DNA of 64,000 nucleotides from Actinoallomurus purpureus. Lineage in GTDB: Bacteria; Actinomycetota; Actinomycetes; Streptosporangiales; Streptosporangiaceae. The translations under genes were made by a program, and so were the position numbers. Positions 44,149 to 55,117 of the stretch are shown in pieces (position 1 is the stretch's first letter; every line of letters starts with the position of its first letter). The notes under the pieces were generated by a model that did no database searches, had not been told where the DNA came from, and saw only the letters and a list, made by a program, of their open reading frames with translations. The stretch lies in the NCBI RefSeq assembly GCF_024055795.1, contig NZ_JAMXMY010000002.1:186001-250000 (forward strand). The letters run 5' to 3'.

Positions 44149-44985
44149 ATGACGGAGTTCCTGGGTGTCGACGGCGGACGGATCGCCTACGACGTGACCG
44201 GTGAGGGCCCGCTGGTCGTGCTGGCGCACGGCATGGGGGATATGCGGAGCGCCTACCGCTTCCTCGCCCCCCGCCTCGTCGCGGCCGGGTTCCGGGTGGC
44301 GACCGCGGACCTGCGCGGGCACGGCGAGTCCAGCACCGGCTGGGCGTCCTACACCCGCACGGACACGGCCGAGGATCTGCTGGCGCTGATCCGCCACCTG
44401 GGCGGGCCGGCAGTCGTCGTGGGGCACTCCTTCTCCGGCGGGTCCGCCACCATCGTGGCGGCCCGCGAGCCGGAGCTCGTCAGCGCCATCGTCGAGATCG
44501 ACCCCTTCACCCGGGCACAGAAGCTCGACTTCGGCGGCTTCCTGACGAACGGTCGGTACCGCAAGGGCCTGAGCCTGCTCATGAGGACGGCGATGTTCGG
44601 CAGCGTGGGGCTGTGGGCCCGCTACCTCGACCACGCCTTCCCCGGCACGAAGCCCGCCGACTTCGCCGAGCGGGTCGACGCGATCCGCGCCAACCTGAGC
44701 GAGGACGGCCGCATGGCCGCCATGCGGAAGATGGGCATGTCCAAGCCGGTCGACGCCGGCGCGCAGCTGGGCAACGTCCGGTGCCCGGCGCTGGTCGTCA
44801 TGGGCACGCACGACCCCGACTGGGCCGACCCGAAGGCCGAGGCGGACGGCATCGTCGCCGAGATGCCCGCCGGGCGCGGCACCGTCGCGATGATCGACGG
44901 CGCCGGGCACTACCCCCACACGCAGTTCCCCGAGGAGGTCGCCGCGGTGATGGTGCCGTTCCTCAAGGAACACGCGGGCGCCTGA
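44149..44985 (+). CDS. Alpha/beta hydrolase
   Basis: 278 residues from ATG 44149, with AAGGGAG (44136-44142) spaced 6 bases; ATG 44143 is too close to it. Marks: LAHGMGDMRSAYR, ADLRGHGESS, nucleophile Ser in VGHSFSGGSA (about 89), acid Asp in GTHDPDW and His in GAGHYPHTQ. It is a cytosolic esterase or related enzyme; substrate unknown. The tetR gene follows after 14 bases in one operon. Confidence 0.92.
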   Translation: MTEFLGVDGGRIAYDVTGEGPLVVLAHGMGDMRSAYRFLAPRLVAAGFRVATADLRGHGESSTGWASYTRTDTAEDLLALIRHLGGPAVVVGHSFSGGSATIVAAREPELVSAIVEIDPFTRAQKLDFGGFLTNGRYRKGLSLLMRTAMFGSVGLWARYLDHAFPGTKPADFAERVDAIRANLSEDGRMAAMRKMGMSKPVDAGAQLGNVRCPALVVMGTHDPDWADPKAEADGIVAEMPAGRGTVAMIDGAGHYPHTQFPEEVAAVMVPFLKEHAGA

Positions 44986-44999
44986 CCGGAGGAGAACCC

Positions 45000-45578
45000 A
45001 TGCCACGGGGAAGACTGACCGCAGCCGACGTCGTCCGGGCCGGGGCCGAGCTGGCCGACGAGATCGGATACCAGGACCTGACGATGGGCGTGCTCGCCCA
45101 GCGGCTCGGCGTCCGCACCCCGTCCCTGTACAAGCACGTCGACGGCCTGGACGACCTGCGGCACCGGATCGCCACCCTGGCGACGACAGAGCTCGGCGAG
45201 GCCGTCCGGGCCGCCCTCCAGGGCAAGGCCGGCTCCGACGCGCTGGCCGCCTTCGCGCGGGCGTTCGGCGCGTACGTCACCGCGCACCCCGGCCGCTACA
45301 CCGCGACGACCGGCGCCGAGGTCTCCGGACCCGGCGACGAGCTCTACGACGCGAGCGCCCGGGTCCTCGACTCGATGGCCGCGGTCCTGCGTGGCTACGG
45401 CGTCGAGGAGGGCGAGATGGTCCACGCGATCCGCACGCTGCGGTGCCTCTTCCACGGTTTCGCCGCGCTCCAGTCCGCGAACGGCTTCCAGTGGAGCGGG
45501 GACGCCGACGAGAGCTTCGAGTGGCTGATCGGCTTCGTCGACCGCGGCCTCCCGGGGGCCGACGACCGGCTCACGTGA
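45000..45578 (+). CDS. TetR-family regulator
   Basis: 192 residues from ATG 45000, behind GGAGGAG. N-terminal helix-turn-helix: AGAELADEIGYQDLTMGVLA, then LGVRTPSLYKHVDGLDDL; C-terminal TetR_C domain with RTLRCLFHGFAALQSANGF. It is cotranscribed with the hydrolase and likely represses this operon through GGTTAAT...ATTAACC. It overlaps the 3' end of the convergent HhH gene by 8 bases. Confidence 0.92.
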   Translation: MPRGRLTAADVVRAGAELADEIGYQDLTMGVLAQRLGVRTPSLYKHVDGLDDLRHRIATLATTELGEAVRAALQGKAGSDALAAFARAFGAYVTAHPGRYTATTGAEVSGPGDELYDASARVLDSMAAVLRGYGVEEGEMVHAIRTLRCLFHGFAALQSANGFQWSGDADESFEWLIGFVDRGLPGADDRLT

Positions 45579-46257
45579 GGAACAGGCCGTACTCCGCGAT
45601 GTCGGGGACGATGCGGGGCGGCAGGTCGGCCTGCATCGCCAGCTCCTCGGCGGAGATGAAGGCCCCGTGCTCGGCGCGGCAGCGGACGATCCGGTCGACG
45701 AGCTCCGGGGTCACGCCGGGCAGCATGCTCAGGGCCTGCGGCGGGGCGTGGTTCACGTCGATCAGCCCGCCGTCGTCGTACGCGCGGGGGCCCAGGTCGG
45801 GTCGGCCGATGCTCAGCTCGTGCGCCAGGCCGCGGTCGTCCAGCGCGATGCGACGGGCCTCCTCACGGAGCGTCCGGCGGTACCGCGCCGCCTCGACGAC
45901 CCGGCGGTTCCGCTGGTCGCTCGGGTCGGCCGGCGGGTAGAGGCGCGGGCGGGCGCCGATGGCGTGCATCGCGCTGAAGATCCACGTGCCGAGCAGCAGG
46001 AGCAGGCCCAGCGTGTGCGGCTCGTCGCCGTTCGCGATCAGTGCTTCGTACGATGCCACGAGCGCCGTCGTGTACCCCGCCGCGGCCACCGCCAGCCCCG
46101 CCGAACGCCGCCGGACCGCGGCGTACAGGAACGAGATCGGTGAGCCGAGGCCCACCGTGATGAGCGGCACCACCGCCCAGCCCATCCCGTCGGAGGGGGG
46201 CTTCGGCGGAAGCTGCGACGACCGTCGTCCAGGCGGGGGCATCGGCGACCGCGTCAT
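45571..46257 (-). CDS. Membrane protein with C-terminal helix-hairpin-helix
   Basis: 228 residues from ATG 46257 (start uncertain). A Pro-rich N-terminus is followed by three hydrophobic segments (about 30-100), then a charged helix (NRRVVEAARYRRTLREEARR) and a ComEA-like HhH (DVNHAPPQALSMLPGVTPELVDRI). Similar membrane-HhH proteins are common in actinobacteria without a known role. It lies on the opposite strand inside the nuo locus. Confidence 0.75.
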   Translation of the reverse strand: MTRSPMPPPGRRSSQLPPKPPSDGMGWAVVPLITVGLGSPISFLYAAVRRRSAGLAVAAAGYTTALVASYEALIANGDEPHTLGLLLLLGTWIFSAMHAIGARPRLYPPADPSDQRNRRVVEAARYRRTLREEARRIALDDRGLAHELSIGRPDLGPRAYDDGGLIDVNHAPPQALSMLPGVTPELVDRIVRCRAEHGAFISAEELAMQADLPPRIVPDIAEYGLFLT

Positions 46258-46324
46258 GGGCCGATGGTAAGCCGGGCGACCCTCGAAGTGCCTCACCCCG
46301 CTTTGACGCAATGGGTATAGCGTC

Positions 46325-46336
46325 GGTTTCGAAACC
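46325..46336. promoter_or_regulatory. Palindrome upstream of nuoI
   Basis: GGTTTCGAAACC is a perfect 12-bp palindrome between two TATA-like boxes (46316 and 46344), 28 bp before nuoI. It may be an operator for the nuoI-N unit. Confidence 0.4.
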
Positions 46337-46364
46337 CGCTCTCTATACGTAATCATGGTGACCC

Positions 46365-46856
46365 GTGGCACGGCTTCCCGGAACTGGCCTGGCAAAGGGG
46401 CTCGCGGTGACGCTGCGGACGATGACGCGGCGTTCGATCACGCGGCAGTACCCCGAGGTGCAGCCTGACCTGCCCCCGCGCAGTCGTGGCGTCATCGCGC
46501 TGTTCGAGGAGAACTGCACGGTCTGCATGCTCTGCGCCCGCGAGTGTCCCGACTGGTGCATCTACATCGACTCGCACAAGGAGACGCTGCCCGCGCCGGA
46601 GGGCGGCCGGGCGCGCACCCGTAACGTCCTCGACCGGTTCGCCATCGACTTCGCGCTGTGCATGTACTGCGGGATCTGCATCGAGGCGTGCCCGTTCGAC
46701 GCGTTGTTCTGGTCGCCGGAGTTCGAGTACGCCGAGTACGACATCAACGAGCTGACCCACGAGCGCGACCGGCTCCGCGAGTGGATGTGGACCGTCCCGC
46801 CGCCACCCGCCCACGACGCCGGCGCCGAGCCGCCCAAGGAGCTGAAGACGAGGTGA
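46365..46856 (+). CDS. nuoI: NADH-quinone oxidoreductase subunit I
   Basis: 163 residues from GTG 46365. Two [4Fe-4S] motifs carry clusters N6a/N6b: [12 protein letters not shown] (about 49-60) and [12 protein letters not shown] (about 99-110). It links electron input to NuoB. It overlaps nuoJ by GTGA and starts the second nuo block. Confidence 0.95.
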   Translation: MARLPGTGLAKGLAVTLRTMTRRSITRQYPEVQPDLPPRSRGVIALFEENCTVCMLCARECPDWCIYIDSHKETLPAPEGGRARTRNVLDRFAIDFALCMYCGICIEACPFDALFWSPEFEYAEYDINELTHERDRLREWMWTVPPPPAHDAGAEPPKELKTR

Positions 46857-47512
46857 CCGCGGCGGACGTCGTCATCGTGCTGCTCGGAGTGGTCGCCGTG
46901 GGCGGCGGCGTGCTCGTCGTCGGCACGCGGCAGCTCGTGCACGCCGCGCTGTGGCTCGTCGTGTCGTTCGGCGCGCTCGCCGCCTCGTACGTCGTGCTGG
47001 CGGCGGAGTTCATCGCCTGGGTGCAGGTGCTCATCTACGTCGGCGCGGTCGTCGTGCTCCTGCTGTTCGGGATCATGCTGACCCGTGCGCCGATCGGCCG
47101 TTCGGAGGACCTCGACTCCGGCAACCGGATCGTCGCGCTCGTCGTCGCGGCGGCGACCGCGGGCGTCCTGGTCACGACGCTCGTCCGCGGGTTCCGCTCG
47201 GCGTACGTGCCGATCAAGGATCGCGTGGGCAGCGGGTCGACGCACACGCTGGGCGCGAGCCTGTTCCAGACGTGGGTGCTGCCCTTCGAGGCGCTGTCGG
47301 TGCTGTTGCTGGCCGCGCTGATCGGCGCGATCGTGCTGTCCCGCACCGACATCCGTGGCGCGGGGCCGGAACCCGAAGAGAAGCCCGAGCCCCGGCGCCG
47401 GCCCACCCCGCCGCGCGGGCCGGTCGCGCGGCGACTCGGCGTCGCGAAGCGGCGGACCGATCCCGATGACGAGGACACGATCGTGCTGTCGCGCGTGGAC
47501 GAGGAGATCTGA
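46853..47512 (+). CDS. nuoJ: NADH-quinone oxidoreductase subunit J
   Basis: 219 residues from GTG 46853. Five helices, with the typical [23 protein letters not shown] segment split by the pi-bulge region, and a charged C-terminal tail ([12 protein letters not shown]) not needed for the membrane part. It overlaps nuoI (GTGA) and nuoK (TGATG). Confidence 0.93.
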   Translation: MTAADVVIVLLGVVAVGGGVLVVGTRQLVHAALWLVVSFGALAASYVVLAAEFIAWVQVLIYVGAVVVLLLFGIMLTRAPIGRSEDLDSGNRIVALVVAAATAGVLVTTLVRGFRSAYVPIKDRVGSGSTHTLGASLFQTWVLPFEALSVLLLAALIGAIVLSRTDIRGAGPEPEEKPEPRRRPTPPRGPVARRLGVAKRRTDPDDEDTIVLSRVDEEI

Positions 47513-47873
47513 TGCATCTCGTCTACCCGGTGGTGATCGCGGCGCTGCTGTTCGCCGTGGGCATGTACGGCGTGCTCGCCCGCCGCAACGCGATCCTCGT
47601 GCTGATGTCCGTCGAGCTGATGCTCAACGCGGTCAACCTCAACCTCGTCGTCTTCGACATGCGGTGGGCCGACCGGCTGCACGGCGGCCAGGTGCTCACG
47701 CTGTTCGTCATCGTGCTGGCGGCCGCCGAGGTGGGCATCGGCCTGGCGCTGGTGCTGCTGATCTACCGCAACCGCCGTACGGTCGACGTCGACCGGCTCC
47801 GCGCCCTCGCCGAGGGGGACCCGGACCCCGACCTCGACGTCGGCGCCATGACCGACGACGAAGGGACTCGCCG

Positions 47874-47877
<4 letters not shown>
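47512..47877 (+). CDS. nuoK: NADH-quinone oxidoreductase subunit K
   Basis: 121 residues with three helices. The two Glu of the proton path are visible in [14 protein letters not shown] (about 36) and [12 protein letters not shown] (about 72). The acidic tail ([11 protein letters not shown]) is longer than usual. It overlaps nuoL by GTGA. Confidence 0.95.
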
Positions 47878-49906
<2,029 letters not shown>

Positions 49907-49922
<16 letters not shown>

Positions 49923-49956
49923 TCGTCGCGATGATGCCGGTGGTGCTGACATGATC
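49907..49956 (+). repeat. Direct repeat and mini-ORF at the nuoL-nuoM junction
   Basis: GGTGGTGCTGACATGATC occurs at 49907-49924 and 49939-49956 (period 32). It creates an 11-codon ORF (49919-49954, MIVAMMPVVLT) that overlaps the nuoL stop and the nuoM start, both by ATGA. The peptide resembles the NuoM start (MILVAMLAV), so it is a duplicated junction. Confidence 0.75.
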
Positions 49957-51492
49957 CTTGTGGCGATGCTCGCCGTGCCCCTCCTCGGCGCGCTGGGGAT
50001 GCTCGTGCCGCTGCCCGGGAGCCCGCGCCGGGTGACCCGCCTGGCCCGGCTGTACGGCCTGGCCGTGTCCGGCCTGACGCTCGTCCTGTCGGTCGCGGCG
50101 GCGGTCGCCTTCCACTACGGCCGGCGCGGCCCGCAGCTCGGCGTGAACGTCACCTGGGCCGGTTCGATCGGGCTCCGCTTCCACCTCGGCGTCGACGGGA
50201 TCTCCCTGCCGCTCGTCGTGCTGACGGCGGCGCTGACGTTCCTGTGCATGGTCTACACCGCGCGCGTCCTCCCGGCCCCCGCCGGATCGCGCGGCGGGTC
50301 GCCGCAGTCGCTGATCGGGCTGGTCCTGCTGCTCGAGGTCGGCATGCTCGGCACGTTCGTCGCCCTCGACCTCCTGCTGTTCTTCGTGTTCTTCGAGGTC
50401 GTCCTCATCCCGATGTACTTCGTGATCGCCGACTGGGGCGGCTCGGGCGGCAAGGACGCCGGCACCCGCGCGCGGGCGGCGGCGAACAAGTTCATCCTCT
50501 ACACCCTGCTCGGCTCGGGCTTCCTGCTCGTCGGCATCCTCATCGTCGCGGTGAACGCCGGCACGCTCGACATGACCGCCCTCGCCGCCCGGCACGGCGC
50601 CGGCCTGTCCCACGGCCTGCAGGTCGCCGCGTTCGGGCTGCTGGCCCTGGGCTTCGCGGTCAAGACGCCGATGTGGCCGCTGCACACCTGGCTGCCGGAC
50701 GCCCACACCGAGGCGCCGACCGTCGGCTCGGTGCTGCTCGCCGGGGTGCTGCTGAAGATGGGCACGTACGGCTTCGTCCGCATCGCCGTGCCGATGGCAC
50801 CGGACGGCGCGAAGTTCTGGGCGCCCTGGCTCGGCTTCCTCGCCGTCATCGGGATCGTGTACGGCGCGCTGGCCTGCCTCGCGCAGCGCGACCTCAAGCG
50901 GATGATCGCCTACTCGTCGATCGGGCACATGGGGTTCGTGCTGCTGGGCATCGCGACGCTCACCCCGGTCGGGCTGAACGCCGCGCTGTTCGGCAACATC
51001 GCGCACGGCCTCATCACCGGCCTGCTGTTCTTCATCGCCGGGGCGGTCAAGGAGCGGTACGCCACCGGGGACCTGGACGCCCTCGGCGGCGGCATGCTCG
51101 CCAAGGCCCCGTACCTCGCGTCGATCCTCACGTTCGCCTCGGTGGCCAGCCTAGGGCTGCCGGGCCTGGCCGGGTTCTGGGGCGAGATGCTCGCGCTGCT
51201 CGGCGCGTACCAGCCGCACGCCGGGCTCCCGAGGGAGACGTTCGTGACCTTCATGGCCGCCGGCGGGATCGGCGCGGTGCTCACCGCCGCGTACTTCCTG
51301 CGGATGCTGTCCAAGGTGACCCACGGCCCGGTGGCCGAACGCTGGCGCGACACCCGGTTCGCCGACGTCATGCCGCACGAGCTGCTGGCCTGGACGCCGC
51401 TGATCACCGCCACGCTGTTCATCGGGCTGTGGCCGAAGACGCTCCTCGCCCTCACCGACGGCGCCGTACGCCTGCTCCTGGGGGGCCGATGA
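49951..51492 (+). CDS. nuoM: NADH-quinone oxidoreductase subunit M
   Basis: 513 residues. Antiporter-like: FFVFFEVVLIPMYFVI (Glu), FAVKTPMWPLHTWLPDAHTE, SVLLAGVLLKMGTYG and IAYSSIGHMGFVLLG. It pumps protons in the distal membrane arm. It is coupled to the duplicated mini-ORF upstream (ATGA) and to nuoN downstream (ATGA). Confidence 0.95.
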   Translation: MILVAMLAVPLLGALGMLVPLPGSPRRVTRLARLYGLAVSGLTLVLSVAAAVAFHYGRRGPQLGVNVTWAGSIGLRFHLGVDGISLPLVVLTAALTFLCMVYTARVLPAPAGSRGGSPQSLIGLVLLLEVGMLGTFVALDLLLFFVFFEVVLIPMYFVIADWGGSGGKDAGTRARAAANKFILYTLLGSGFLLVGILIVAVNAGTLDMTALAARHGAGLSHGLQVAAFGLLALGFAVKTPMWPLHTWLPDAHTEAPTVGSVLLAGVLLKMGTYGFVRIAVPMAPDGAKFWAPWLGFLAVIGIVYGALACLAQRDLKRMIAYSSIGHMGFVLLGIATLTPVGLNAALFGNIAHGLITGLLFFIAGAVKERYATGDLDALGGGMLAKAPYLASILTFASVASLGLPGLAGFWGEMLALLGAYQPHAGLPRETFVTFMAAGGIGAVLTAAYFLRMLSKVTHGPVAERWRDTRFADVMPHELLAWTPLITATLFIGLWPKTLLALTDGAVRLLLGGR

Positions 51493-52946
51493 TCGAGTCG
51501 ATCGACTACCTGGCGATCCTCCCGACGCTGATCGTCGCGGTGGCGGCGGTGGCCGTGCTGCTGGCCGACGCCTTCGGCGCGCCCGCCAAGCCCGTCGGCC
51601 TGCTCACGGCCGTGTCCCTGGTGGCGGCCGCGGCCACGCTCCCGCTCGGCCACGGGCGGTCGACGTTCTGCGCGGCCGCGACCCGGCCCGGCGAGCACGC
51701 CTCCTGCTCGTACGTCGCCGACGACTTCACCGTGCTGTTCCAGGCGGTCGTGCTGCTCGCGGCCATCGTCGTCGTGCTGCTGTCGCACGGCGAGATGCGG
51801 CGGTCGGCGCTGCCGGTGGGGGAGTACCACTTCCTGCTGCTCGCCGCGATCCTCGGCGCGCTGCTGCTGGCGGCGGGCCGGGACCTGATCACGCTCGTGG
51901 TCGCGCTGGAGACGCTGTCGCTGCCGGTGTTCGCGCTGGTGGCGCTGCGACGGTACGACGGGGTGGCGTCCGAGGCGGCGCTGAAGCTGTTCCTCGTGTC
52001 GGTCGTGTCGTCGGCGGTGACGCTGTTCGGGATCAGCCTCGTGTACGGCGTCACCGGCGCGATGCACCTCGACCGGGTGGCCGCCGGCCTGGCGCACGTG
52101 CCCGGCGACCTGCGTCCCGTGGCGGCGGCGGGCATCGTCCTGACCATCGCGGGCTTCGGATTCAAGATCGCGGCGGTGCCGTTCCACTTCTGGGCGCCGG
52201 ACGTCTACCAGGGCTCCCCGCTGCCGGTCGCGGCGTTCCTGTCGGTCGTGTCGAAGGCGGGCGGCTTCGCCGGGCTGACCCTCATCTTGACCGCCGGGTT
52301 CTGGCCGTTCGGCCACACGTGGGGCCCGCTGATGGGCGTGCTGGCCGCGGCGACGATGACGCTCGGCAACCTCCTCGCGCTCCGCCAGACCGACGCCGTG
52401 CGCCTGCTCGCGTGGTCGTCGGTCGCCCAGAGCGGATACATCCTCGCGCCGATGGCCGGGGGAGCGCGCGTACGCCCGCACGAGTGGATGACGGCCACGG
52501 CGGCGTACGTCGCCATGTACGCGATCATGAACATCGGGGCGTTCGCCGTCGTGACGGTCGTCGCCCGGCGCGGCGACCGCGACCTGGACTCCTACCGCGG
52601 CCTGGCGCGCGTCAACCCGGGCACCGGCCTCGCCCTGGCGTTCTTCCTCATCTGCCTGGCCGGTCTGCCGCCGGGCGTCATGGGCCTGCTCGCCAAGGTC
52701 GTGGTGTTCCGCGCGGCGGTCGGCGGCGCCGCCACCTGGCTCGCGGTGATCATGGCGGTCAACACCGTCATCGGCCTGTACTACTACCTGACGTGGGCCG
52801 CCCGGCTCTTCGCCCCGGGCAAGGCCAAGCGCGTCCGGGTCGGCCGCGCGGGCGGCATCGCGATCGCGGTCGCGCTGGCCGGGGCGGTCCTGGTCTCCGT
52901 GGCCCCTGAGCTGGTGCTGCACGCGGCCGCGCTGGCGGTGCCCTAA
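51489..52946 (+). CDS. nuoN: NADH-quinone oxidoreductase subunit N
   Basis: 485 residues from ATG 51489. Antiporter-like: [54 protein letters not shown] and [15 protein letters not shown]. It ends the nuo locus. Next gene begins 60 bp downstream and is unrelated to complex I. Confidence 0.95.
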   Translation: MIESIDYLAILPTLIVAVAAVAVLLADAFGAPAKPVGLLTAVSLVAAAATLPLGHGRSTFCAAATRPGEHASCSYVADDFTVLFQAVVLLAAIVVVLLSHGEMRRSALPVGEYHFLLLAAILGALLLAAGRDLITLVVALETLSLPVFALVALRRYDGVASEAALKLFLVSVVSSAVTLFGISLVYGVTGAMHLDRVAAGLAHVPGDLRPVAAAGIVLTIAGFGFKIAAVPFHFWAPDVYQGSPLPVAAFLSVVSKAGGFAGLTLILTAGFWPFGHTWGPLMGVLAAATMTLGNLLALRQTDAVRLLAWSSVAQSGYILAPMAGGARVRPHEWMTATAAYVAMYAIMNIGAFAVVTVVARRGDRDLDSYRGLARVNPGTGLALAFFLICLAGLPPGVMGLLAKVVVFRAAVGGAATWLAVIMAVNTVIGLYYYLTWAARLFAPGKAKRVRVGRAGGIAIAVALAGAVLVSVAPELVLHAAALAVP

Positions 52947-53005
52947 CGGGGAACATTTCTCCAGGTCAGCCCGTTGATTCTACGGGGACAAGGGGAGGTG
53001 TCGCG

Positions 53006-53863
53006 GTGCGGTTCAACGGCGTGAAGACGGCCGCCCTGCTGGGGGTGATGTCGGCGCTGATCCTCCTCATCGGAGGCGCGCTGGGCGGTCGCACCGGGCT
53101 GACGATCGCCCTGGTGATCGCCCTGGTCACCAACGGCGTCGCCTACTTCCTCAGCGACCGCATCGCCCTGTCGGCCATGCGCGCCCGGCCGGTCAGCGAG
53201 GTCGAACAGCCCGTGATGTACCGCATCGTCCGGGAGCTGTCGACGGGTGCTCGCCAGCCCATGCCGCGTCTGTACATCTCGCCCACGATCGCGCCCAACG
53301 CCTTCGCCACCGGGCGCAACCCGCGCAAGGCCGCCGTCTGCTGCACGACCGGCATCCTGCAGATCCTCGACGAGCGCGAGCTGCGGGCGGTCCTCGCGCA
53401 CGAGCTGTCGCACGTCTACAACCGCGACATCCTGATCTCCTCGGTGGCGGGCGCCCTGGCCGCCGTCGTCACCTGGGCGGCGACCCTCGCCTGGCTCATC
53501 CCGTTCGGCAACTCCGATGACGAGGACGGCCCCGGTGTGCTCGGCGCGCTGCTCATGATGGTCCTCGGCCCCGTCGCGGCCACGATCGTGCAGCTGGCCA
53601 TCAGCCGCACCCGGGAGTTCCAGGCCGACGCCTCCGGTGCCCAGCTCAGCGGCGACCCGCTCGCCCTCGCCTCCGCCCTGCGCAAGATCGAGAGCGGCAC
53701 GCGCCAACTGCCCCTGCCCGAGGACGGCCGCCTGACCGCCGTGAGCCATCTGATGATCGCCAACCCGTTCCGCGGCGATGGGCTCGTCCGCCTGTTCTCG
53801 ACGCACCCCCCGACCGCCCAGCGGATCGCCCGCCTCGAGGAGATGGCCGGCTACCGCCGATAG
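53006..53863 (+). CDS. htpX: Membrane metalloprotease HtpX (M48)
   Basis: 285 residues from GTG 53006, with GGGGAGG upstream. Two N-terminal helices, then the zinc motif HELSH (about 132-136) in [13 protein letters not shown], two more helices, and the third ligand region [13 protein letters not shown]. It degrades misfolded membrane proteins at the cytoplasmic face. Followed by a terminator. Confidence 0.95.
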   Translation: MRFNGVKTAALLGVMSALILLIGGALGGRTGLTIALVIALVTNGVAYFLSDRIALSAMRARPVSEVEQPVMYRIVRELSTGARQPMPRLYISPTIAPNAFATGRNPRKAAVCCTTGILQILDERELRAVLAHELSHVYNRDILISSVAGALAAVVTWAATLAWLIPFGNSDDEDGPGVLGALLMMVLGPVAATIVQLAISRTREFQADASGAQLSGDPLALASALRKIESGTRQLPLPEDGRLTAVSHLMIANPFRGDGLVRLFSTHPPTAQRIARLEEMAGYRR

Positions 53864-53876
53864 ACCGGAAAATGCC

Positions 53877-53906
53877 GCTCCCCGGAGCCCACAGGCGCCG
53901 GGGAGC
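53877..53906. terminator. Terminator after htpX
   Basis: GCTCCCCGG / CCGGGGAGC stem with a 12-base loop and GTTCGT after it, between htpX and a convergent gene. Confidence 0.7.
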
Positions 53907-53944
53907 GTTCGTCATGCCGGGGGCCTCGACGTTGGGTCGGAGCC

Positions 53945-54274
53945 TCAGTGCATGCAGTCGGTGGAGACGTAGCCCCACTTCGTCTTGTAATTGACCTTGG
54001 TCCAGAAGGGGGTGCTGCGGAAGCAGCCACTGTGGAACTTCTTCGCCCGCACCGGCTTCTCGTTGCAGAGGGCCTTCTTGCCCTTGGGGATCACGCCGAT
54101 GGCCGTGGAGGACTGCGAGGCCTTGGAGCGGATCTTGACCGCGTACCAGGCCTTGCACGGCTCGTACTTCACCGGAGCCGTCTGCACGGACGCGGTGGAG
54201 GCGTACGCGGGGACGGCCGTGGCACCCGTGATCGCGGTGCCGGCGATGACCGCTGCCAGCAGCAGGTTCTTCAT
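53945..54274 (-). CDS. Small secreted SH3-like protein, 109 residues
   Basis: ATG 54274, with GGAAGGA upstream. Signal peptide MKNLLLAAVIAGTAITGATA with cleavage near AYA. The mature part, about 80 residues, has five Cys and the pattern VKIRSKASQSSTAIGVIPKG...TKWGYVSTDCM of bacterial SH3-type domains. It is probably a wall-associated or extracellular peptide. A relative lies next to it at 54455-54835. Confidence 0.8.
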   Translation of the reverse strand: MKNLLLAAVIAGTAITGATAVPAYASTASVQTAPVKYEPCKAWYAVKIRSKASQSSTAIGVIPKGKKALCNEKPVRAKKFHSGCFRSTPFWTKVNYKTKWGYVSTDCMH

Positions 54275-54454
54275 CCAATTCCTTCCGTCCTGATCATGGA
54301 TTTCGGTCACCCTAGCGATCACCAGGCGACATTGCCATTCCTTGACCATGTGTCGGCCGCGCAGCGGCAGGGGCCTGGGCGTAGGGGGCAACATGCCCGG
54401 CATGGACGACGATCACGATCGCCCGGCCTGGCGCCCATGGGGTCGGCCGGTCGT

Positions 54455-54835
54455 CTAGTAGGGCTCGACGCAGGCGTAGGGGACCCAGCCCCTGATGTTC
54501 CGGTAGTTGACCTCTCGCCAGGTCGGCCAGTTCTTCCTGCCGCAGAGGGAGTAACTGCCACCGTCATACGTCAGACCCAGACACGGCGTGGTCTTTCCCT
54601 TCGGGAACAAGCCAAGGGCTGTGGCATGGATGCTTCGCGTTTTGCGGATCTTGACGCTCTCCAGCGCCCGGAGCCGGCAGTCGACGGCAGGGCCGACCAC
54701 CGCGACGGCCGGGCGGGGATTCTCCGAGGCGACAGGGCCGTTCGTGGCATCGGAGGACGCAGCCGGACCAGCCACCACGATCCCTGTGGCCACCGTGAGC
54801 GCCGCGAGCGCGACGCGGGGAGGTAGACGCTTCAT
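54455..54835 (-). CDS. Small secreted SH3-like protein, 126 residues
   Basis: ATG 54835; the ribosome site is weak. Signal peptide (KRLPPRVALAALTVATGIVV, AGPAAS). The mature part repeats the neighbour's layout: VKIRKTRSIHATALGLFPKG, three to four Cys (DCRL, PCLG, LCG, YACV) and a C-terminal IRGWVPYACVEPY. It is a diverged tandem paralogue of 53945-54274. Confidence 0.75.
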   Translation of the reverse strand: MKRLPPRVALAALTVATGIVVAGPAASSDATNGPVASENPRPAVAVVGPAVDCRLRALESVKIRKTRSIHATALGLFPKGKTTPCLGLTYDGGSYSLCGRKNWPTWREVNYRNIRGWVPYACVEPY

Positions 54836-55117
54836 GATGCGGGACCGTGGACAGCGAACCGCATTTCGCCGCCGTCGCGACAGGGACCGCAGACCTAATC
54901 CGGCGGGCGCCAACTGATGGGCGAGCCCGTGCCGATGTCAGGCGGTGGGGGTCACCGACCGTGACACGCGATCTTTCGATCCGAGTATTAGGTGCGGCAC
55001 GTGTTCGGGGAGCGCAGCGGCCGCCGTCCTTCGTCAGGCCCGATTTCACGACTGTTCAGGGGCAAATCCCTCAAGTGCGGCGTGTGGGGCGTGACTTGAT
55101 CGTTACGATCGGCTGCC

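Noticed and set aside
46258-46364. Riboswitch before nuoI
   Set aside because: Only a 12-bp DNA palindrome and promoter-like boxes are visible; no conserved riboswitch core.
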